Source of the DNA: Flammeovirgaceae bacterium
Lineage (GTDB): Bacteria; Bacteroidota; Bacteroidia; Cytophagales; Cyclobacteriaceae
DNA length: 64,000 nucleotides
Direction: 5' to 3'
Assembly (NCBI GenBank): GCA_027487845.1
Contig: JAIYCV010000042.1
Span: forward strand, 248,001-312,000
Numbering within the stretch: the first letter of the stretch is position 1; every line of letters starts with the position of its first letter. Shown in pieces: positions 58,127 to 64,000 of the stretch. The translations under genes were made by a program, and so were the position numbers. The notes beneath the pieces were generated by a model, which saw only the letters and a program-made list of their open reading frames with translations, ran no database searches and was not told the origin of the DNA.

Positions 58127-59236
58127 TTAGGAAATTAGCTTAACAAAGAGAATCAACGGAATAATTTCCGTAGCACAAAGGTAGAAAAATAAATGTGAAA
58201 AAGTGAAAGTCGAATTTGCCAATAGTTTTAGATAGGTTACAATTAGCCAACTAGCTACTGTGACTGCAATCAAATAATTAGTAAACTTTAAGTACAAACT
58301 CTGTGGTTCGTGAACAATATAAAAGGTTAGAGAAATTATGACCAACAGGATTGAGATCAAAACCAGTATTCGAATGAAATTATAGAAATGAAAATGAAAC
58401 CCACCTTTTAATGCAAATGAAAATGAAAAAAGAGCAAGCCAAATAAACTTCAAAACAAATATGCCAAATATGACAAGGGCAATGAGATTCCACTTTACAA
58501 AAGCCTCACCAAAGGTATTGTTTGAAACGTCTAAAAATGATTTAGAAGATGACCCTATTTGCGAAGAAAGAACAAGAAACGATAGAAGGAAGCAAGTAAA
58601 AATATAAAAAAGTATGTTACTCGAAGAAGTGATTCTATTGGATGTTAAAACTCCCTCGCGTTCTTTAATAGAAAATGCTCTTATGGGATTTAGATAGTCG
58701 ATGACTAAAATTGGACGCGTGCCAATCAAAAAGGAAACTCCCATCAATAGCAAGAGTGCTGCTATAGCAAAGAAATCAGAAATGCTGTTTGGCCTCCGTT
58801 CTAGATCTACTTCGGCCTCTGCATTTTTTGAAGTTAATATAAAAGTAGAAATTGCCCCTTCCGTTATTGGTTGAGAAGAATGAATTGAAAATAGGAGACC
58901 TTTGTATCTTTTCGAAAGACTATCGATGTTTAACTTGGTATTTTGTCTATCGTAATTGTTTAACAGTTGACCGTTCAAAAATAGACTAAACGCCATTTTT
59001 GAATTAACAACTAGGTACTTGGCGTCTTCCGTTGGGTTTACTTTGAAGTAGACGGTTCTAGTAGTTTGTTTGAAATTAAATTGTTGAAACTTTCTATTTT
59101 TATATACCTGCCAATCTTCATTTAGGTTTTTTACAACTGATAGTTGCTCTTGAGCAACGCATAAGAAGCTTGCACTGAACAAAAACAATACGAAAAAAAC
59201 CTTTTTAACCCTTTCCAATGTCGCAAATATCAACAT
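58127..59236 (-). CDS. DUF4271 domain-containing membrane protein
   Basis: N-terminal signal sequence, polytopic C-terminal half, upstream of hemD. Confidence 0.7.
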   Translation of the reverse strand: MLIFATLERVKKVFFVLFLFSASFLCVAQEQLSVVKNLNEDWQVYKNRKFQQFNFKQTTRTVYFKVNPTEDAKYLVVNSKMAFSLFLNGQLLNNYDRQNTKLNIDSLSKRYKGLLFSIHSSQPITEGAISTFILTSKNAEAEVDLERRPNSISDFFAIAALLLLMGVSFLIGTRPILVIDYLNPIRAFSIKEREGVLTSNRITSSSNILFYIFTCFLLSFLVLSSQIGSSSKSFLDVSNNTFGEAFVKWNLIALVIFGIFVLKFIWLALFSFSFALKGGFHFHFYNFIRILVLISILLVIISLTFYIVHEPQSLYLKFTNYLIAVTVASWLIVTYLKLLANSTFTFSHLFFYLCATEIIPLILFVKLIS

Positions 59237-59299
59237 CCAAACTCGATCTAAAAATCTTTCTGACCACTATCAATTTGAATCTGTAATTTTCAGATTAAA

Positions 59300-60439
59300 A
59301 TGGCTGGCCTATACATACATATTCCCTTTTGCAAGCAAGCCTGCCATTACTGCGATTTCCATTTCTCTACTCAACTTTCAAATAAGGGAAGCCTAATCAA
59401 AGCACTAATTAAGGAAATCGAAATACAAAAATATTACTTGAAGGGGGAAGTAATTAAGACGATCTATTTTGGAGGGGGAACTCCCTCCATTTTATCAGAA
59501 ATTGAAATTAATTCTCTATTAAATTCTGTCCGGAAAAATTTCGCCATTGATGCCGATGCGGAAGTCACACTCGAAGCAAATCCAGATGATTTATCTAAGG
59601 AAAGTCTTCTGAACTTTAAAACCGCAGGGATCAATCGATTAAGCATTGGTATTCAGTCTTTTGACGATGGGGTTTTACGGTTTTTAAACAGAGCACATAA
59701 TTGTACTAAAGCAACGGAGAGTGTTGAACTTGCACGAGAGGTTGGATTTGGTAATATCAGCATCGACTTGATTTACTCTATACCAGGCCAATCACTTGAG
59801 GACTGGCTTAGGAATATACGTTATGCGCTTTCCTTATCGCCAGAACATATTTCGGCTTACTCCCTTACCATTGAGGACAAAACTGTGTTCGGCAATTGGG
59901 CAAAAAAAGGTAAATTAATTGCAATGGACGAGGATCCATCGGCTACGCAATTTGAGGTATTGATCGAAACTCTTGCAGCTAATGGCTTCGAACAATATGA
60001 GATTTCCAATTTTTGCAAGCCTGGTTTTGTTTCCAGGCACAATTCAAGTTATTGGAATCAAGAGAGCTATTTGGGAGTCGGCCCAAGTGCTCATTCTTTC
60101 AATGGAAGCTTACGCCAGTCGAATGTTCGTAACAACTCATTTTATATTAAATCAATTGAAAGTGGAATAATTCCCGCGGAGGTCGAGATTCTTACTCGCG
60201 AAAATAAAATAAATGAAACCATTCTCATCAGTATTAGAACAAGCCAGGGGTTAGAACTTCAACAATTGAAAACTCGCTATGACTATGATGTATCGGCATT
60301 ATTCAAAATAAAAATAGATCAAATGGTTGGGCAGGAATTGATTACCGTGATGAACAATCGGCTAATACTTACCAAAAAGGGCAAACTTGTGGCTGACAAG
60401 ATAGCCTACGACCTTTTTGTTGAAGATAAAATAAATTAG
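59300..60439 (+). CDS. hemW: HemW-type radical SAM protein (coproporphyrinogen III oxidase-like)
   Basis: MAGLYIHIPFCKQACHYCDFHFST (CxxxCxxC), YFGGGTPSIL, GIQSFDDGVLRFLNRAH, NYWNQESYLGVGPSAHS-like region. Confidence 0.94.
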   Translation: MAGLYIHIPFCKQACHYCDFHFSTQLSNKGSLIKALIKEIEIQKYYLKGEVIKTIYFGGGTPSILSEIEINSLLNSVRKNFAIDADAEVTLEANPDDLSKESLLNFKTAGINRLSIGIQSFDDGVLRFLNRAHNCTKATESVELAREVGFGNISIDLIYSIPGQSLEDWLRNIRYALSLSPEHISAYSLTIEDKTVFGNWAKKGKLIAMDEDPSATQFEVLIETLAANGFEQYEISNFCKPGFVSRHNSSYWNQESYLGVGPSAHSFNGSLRQSNVRNNSFYIKSIESGIIPAEVEILTRENKINETILISIRTSQGLELQQLKTRYDYDVSALFKIKIDQMVGQELITVMNNRLILTKKGKLVADKIAYDLFVEDKIN

Positions 60440-60485
60440 ATCTCTCCGTTTCATGAAAATTGCCTTATTTTGAAGCCGATAACTT

Positions 60486-60851
60486 ATGAATTCTGAACAA
60501 AAGAGAGTTTACATTCTTCTCAAAGCGGTGATATTTCATTATCACGGGCTGGATGATTTGGAGCGGGAAGACCTTGAAGAAACGGCAAAAGAACTAGAAG
60601 CGGAAGAAGACCTAAAATGGTCTTATGAGTTTATTTCAAAGGATTATCTGACCTCATTCGAAAGAGCGAGGGTGTACTTCAATGAGGTTATTGGAGATTA
60701 TTCAAAAGAACTTAGAACTGAGTTGATCAATATGGTTTGGCAAGCCAATAATTTGAAAGGATACGTGACAGAAATGGAAGCTACTGCCATGCTGAAACTT
60801 GCAAAAGATTGGAAAGTTGAAAAGGAATTAATTGAGCTCGTGCTCAAATAG
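60486..60851 (+). CDS. All-helical TerB-like hypothetical protein
   Basis: 121 aa acidic helical protein: VYILLKAVIFHYHGLDDLEREDLEETAKELEAEED...ATAMLKLAKDWKV. Confidence 0.5.
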   Translation: MNSEQKRVYILLKAVIFHYHGLDDLEREDLEETAKELEAEEDLKWSYEFISKDYLTSFERARVYFNEVIGDYSKELRTELINMVWQANNLKGYVTEMEATAMLKLAKDWKVEKELIELVLK

Positions 60852-60868
60852 GCCGATCAACGGCTCTC

Positions 60869-61585
60869 TCAAAGAGACATCAAATCCTTAAACTTTGCAG
60901 CTTGTCTGCGGCTCACTTCCACTTTGTCACCACCTTTTAGTTTTACCATTAAACCGCCATTAAACCAAGGTTCAATTCCTTCTACCCAACTTAAGTTAAC
61001 AATGTGTTTTCTGCTTGCTCTAAAGAAAGCTCGTTCGTCTAACTTTTCATCTAACGCATTTAGCGATTTGTGAATCATTGGGCGGTTGGCATCAAAAAAT
61101 ACTTTGATATAATTTCCGTCAGATTCAAATAAACGAACATTGCTCAACGCAACAAACCAACATCGATCTCCATCTTTTACAAATACTTGATCCTCCAAGC
61201 CTAATTTTTTGTCCCGTGCCCTGCCACTTTTGGAACGTTCTTTTTCTTGAATTTTATGAACCGCTTCAGAAAGTCGGTCGGCAGTTATTGGTTTTAATAA
61301 ATAATCCAGCGCATTTACTTCAAAGGCTTTTAAGGCAAACTCATCGTAGGCGGTAGTAAAAACAACGATCGGAGCAGAATCTAGCGCTTCCAATAGTTGA
61401 AACCCCGTTCTGCCCGGCATTTGAATATCTAGAAAAAGAAGATCAGGGTTAAGCTCCTCTATCATTTTATCTGCTTCATCGGCATTCATGGCTTCACCCA
61501 CAATCTCTATGGACGGATGCTCTTCCAACAATTTCATTAGTTCCTTTCGCGCCAAGCGTTCGTCATCAACAATAAGTGCCTTCAT
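60869..61585 (-). CDS. LytTR-family response regulator; start placed at ATG 61585
   Basis: MKALIVDDERLARKELMKLLEEHPSIEIVGEAMNADEADKMI...DLLFLDIQMPGRTGFQLL; C-terminal LytTR DNA-binding domain. Confidence 0.94.
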   Translation of the reverse strand: MKALIVDDERLARKELMKLLEEHPSIEIVGEAMNADEADKMIEELNPDLLFLDIQMPGRTGFQLLEALDSAPIVVFTTAYDEFALKAFEVNALDYLLKPITADRLSEAVHKIQEKERSKSGRARDKKLGLEDQVFVKDGDRCWFVALSNVRLFESDGNYIKVFFDANRPMIHKSLNALDEKLDERAFFRASRKHIVNLSWVEGIEPWFNGGLMVKLKGGDKVEVSRRQAAKFKDLMSL

Positions 61586-61602
61586 GTAGGTTGGGTTAGT
61601 GA

Positions 61603-62640
61603 TCAATACAAATGTGGAATTATTATTTCAGTGAGAACAAAATTATTGTTTTCATTTAGAATTCTAAATGTTGCTTCGTCACCGTAAATCAATTTTAGTC
61701 GTTGCCTCGTATTTTCAATACCCAGCCCTTTTTCATTCGAAATGTTTTTATACTCGTAGCTGCCACTATTTCTAATCCGGATTTTCAAATTATCATTCTC
61801 TACAAGCGTAGTCAGTTCCACCGAACCTCCCTCGGTCAATTTCGATATTCCGTGTTTTATTCCATTTTCAACGAGCGTCTGAATCATCAGTGGTGGCACT
61901 AGAAATTGGTTTGACTCAGGGTCAATATCAAATTTTATCTTTAGTCGTTCCTCAAACCTTATACTTTCCAATCCCAAATAATCTTCTACTACTTTTAACT
62001 CATCCACAAAACTGGTTAAGCTTCGTTTGCCCGATGTTAATGAATTCCGCAAAATATTCGATAACTGATTTATTGCGCGCTTCGACTTATCTGGATTTTC
62101 ATCCACTAATGCACGAATGCTGTTGAGTGCATTGAAAATGAAGTGAGGATTGAGTTGGGATTTTAAATTATTCAATTCAATTTCCCTCACAGATGCTTGC
62201 AGTTTTAATGACGTGTTGTACCGTTCAAAATAATTATAAACAAAATACATTACCGACCAGAGAAAGAATATGATTCCATAGAACAAAATTCCATTTATAA
62301 TTTTAGTAAGCTCAAAAGCAGATTTTACAAATAACCCTAAAGAATACGAAATGGGGATTCTTAAAAAGTAAACCAATACTCCCAGGCAAAACACACCGGT
62401 TATTACCCTTGGGATGAGCCTCTGTAGCCCAAGGGTTAGCCACCGCCACTCATTCATCAAAATTCGATACCCGTGTGTTACCAATAAACATGCAAATGCT
62501 TCAAGAATCAAAAACAACACGCGTTGTTTACTAAGTCCTTGAATATTAGCCGCGATAAAACTGAAAACCAATTGGACAGTTGCATAAAATGTCCATCCAC
62601 CAATTTGCAACGTCCAATAAAGCCTTTCTTTGTTGAGCAT
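61603..62640 (-). CDS. LytS-type sensor histidine kinase
   Basis: Membrane-spanning N-terminus, LNNLKSQLNPHFIFNALNSIRALV, LVPPLMIQTLVENGIKHGI. Confidence 0.94.
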   Translation of the reverse strand: MLNKERLYWTLQIGGWTFYATVQLVFSFIAANIQGLSKQRVLFLILEAFACLLVTHGYRILMNEWRWLTLGLQRLIPRVITGVFCLGVLVYFLRIPISYSLGLFVKSAFELTKIINGILFYGIIFFLWSVMYFVYNYFERYNTSLKLQASVREIELNNLKSQLNPHFIFNALNSIRALVDENPDKSKRAINQLSNILRNSLTSGKRSLTSFVDELKVVEDYLGLESIRFEERLKIKFDIDPESNQFLVPPLMIQTLVENGIKHGISKLTEGGSVELTTLVENDNLKIRIRNSGSYEYKNISNEKGLGIENTRQRLKLIYGDEATFRILNENNNFVLTEIIIPHLY

Positions 62641-62729
62641 TCTTTTTTGAGTTGAAAGTTTTCAGCTATGAATAACGGGCCGTTGATTTGCTTTATAATC
62701 TCCCTGACTCTTAGAGAAAAACCGATGGC

Positions 62730-64000
62730 TTAATTCAATTCTTGCAGAAGATATTTCCCCGTAAAGCTCGCTGGATTTTTAGCAACTTCTTCGGGCGTGC
62801 CTTTCGCTACTATACGTCCGCCTCCTTCTCCACCCTCTGGCCCGAGATCGATAATATGATCTGCGGATTTGATCACATCCATGTTATGTTCAATCACTAA
62901 GACTGTATTGCCCTTATCTACTAACTTCTGCAGAACTTCTAACAAATGACTTATATCTTGAAAATGCAGACCCGTTGTTGGTTCGTCTAAAATGTAGAGT
63001 GTTTTGCCTGTGTCTCGCTTTGAAAGTTCAGTGGCCAACTTTACACGTTGTGCTTCGCCACCCGAAAGTGTAGTTGCGTGTTGTCCTAATGAGATATAGC
63101 CAAGACCTACTTCTCCCAATGTTTGGATCTTGCGCAAAATTTTTGGTTGATTTTCAAAAAAGGTAATCGCCTCTTCTACAGTCATATCGAGCACATCAGA
63201 AATAGACTTGCCTTTGAATCGCACTTCTAACGTCTCCCGATTGTACCGCTTGCCTTTACATGTTTCGCAGGGAACAAATACATCGGGTAGAAATTCCATT
63301 TCAATTAGCCTCAAGCCAGCGCCTTCGCACGTTTCGCAGCGACCACCTTTTACATTAAATGAAAATCTCCCCGTTTTGTATCCGCGTATTTTTGCTTCGG
63401 GAAGCTGAGAAAATAAATCGCGAATGTCAGTAAACACGCCCGTATAAGTTGCCGGATTCGATCTCGGTGTTCTACCTATTGGTGATTGATCTACCTCTAT
63501 CACTTTATCAATCAACTTAAGCCCTTCTATTTTTGTGTAAGGAAGTGGCTCTTTGTGTGAATTGAAAAAATGCTGATTAAGAATAGGGAACAAGGTATCA
63601 TGAATGAGGGTAGATTTCCCACTTCCAGAAACTCCCGTAATGCAAATGAATGTGCCCAACGCTAAATGAAGATCGACATTTTTAAGATTATTGCCTTTAG
63701 CGCCCAGCAACGAAAGTTCTTCACCACTTCCCTTCCTTCGTTCTTTCGAATAATGGATCCCAATTTTCCCACTTAAATATTGGGAGGTTGTTCCACTGCT
63801 TTTTAGAAACGTTTTTGGATCGCCTTCTGCTACCACATTACCTCCATGCCTTCCAGCGCCCGGGCCAATGTCTATTATGTAATCTGACTCCAGCATCATT
63901 TCCTTGTCATGCTCTACTACAATAACAGAATTACCGAGGTCGCGCAAATCTTTCAACGCCTTAATCAATTTGACGTTGTCGCGTGCATGAAGGCCAATAC
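62730..64000 (-). CDS. uvrA: Excinuclease ABC subunit A, 5' end truncated by window edge
   Basis: Frame stays open to 64000 ([35 protein letters not shown]); [25 protein letters not shown]...[25 protein letters not shown]. Confidence 0.97.
   Translation of the reverse strand, partial: IGLHARDNVKLIKALKDLRDLGNSVIVVEHDKEMMLESDYIIDIGPGAGRHGGNVVAEGDPKTFLKSSGTTSQYLSGKIGIHYSKERRKGSGEELSLLGAKGNNLKNVDLHLALGTFICITGVSGSGKSTLIHDTLFPILNQHFFNSHKEPLPYTKIEGLKLIDKVIEVDQSPIGRTPRSNPATYTGVFTDIRDLFSQLPEAKIRGYKTGRFSFNVKGGRCETCEGAGLRLIEMEFLPDVFVPCETCKGKRYNRETLEVRFKGKSISDVLDMTVEEAITFFENQPKILRKIQTLGEVGLGYISLGQHATTLSGGEAQRVKLATELSKRDTGKTLYILDEPTTGLHFQDISHLLEVLQKLVDKGNTVLVIEHNMDVIKSADHIIDLGPEGGEGGGRIVAKGTPEEVAKNPASFTGKYLLQELN

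Noticed and set aside
1-64000. tRNA, rRNA, CRISPR, transposase, integrase or toxin-antitoxin genes
   Set aside because: Reading the ORFs and larger intergenic gaps gave no supporting signature. The Uma2 pair is nuclease-like but lacks a mobile-element context.

Overview
This 64 kb window reads as ordinary chromosome from a Bacteroidota bacterium, probably Cytophagales. The evidence is the T9SS/gliding genes, DUF4270/DUF4271/DUF4286 proteins, and candidate TAnnTTTG -7 boxes. It is almost fully coding. Main blocks: (1) 1-14105, minus strand: nucleotide-sugar genes for CDP-dideoxyhexose, GDP-fucose, dTDP-4-keto-6-deoxy sugars, UDP-GlcNAc3NAcA-type sugars and UDP-Gal, with no glycosyltransferase or polymerase in view. 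(2) 14205-19860, plus strand: a Wzz-like protein followed by ccmB-ccmC-ccmD-like-ccmE-ccmF, where CcmE is the CxxxY type. (3) 20149-25929: Kelch and DUF4270 lipoproteins, an outer-membrane protein, ribD, prmC. (4) 25939-32398: a compact cluster with two ATP-grasp proteins, a class-I glutamine-amidotransferase-like protein, a YbdK/GCS2 carboxylate-amine ligase, two alpha/beta-hydrolase esterases and a degenerate TPK-like protein. This is my best candidate for an uncharacterised amide/peptide-bond-forming metabolic system. (5) 32417-51523: a tandem Uma2 pair and housekeeping genes (pepP, acyl-CoA dehydrogenase, rfaE2, panD/panC, a reduced GT5 protein, glmS, glnS/gltX). (6) 51594-57226: porP-gldKLMN (T9SS core). 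(7) hemD, DUF4271, hemW, a LytS/LytTR pair and a partial uvrA. I saw no tRNA, rRNA, CRISPR, transposase or prophage genes. All family calls come from reading the translations, with no database search.
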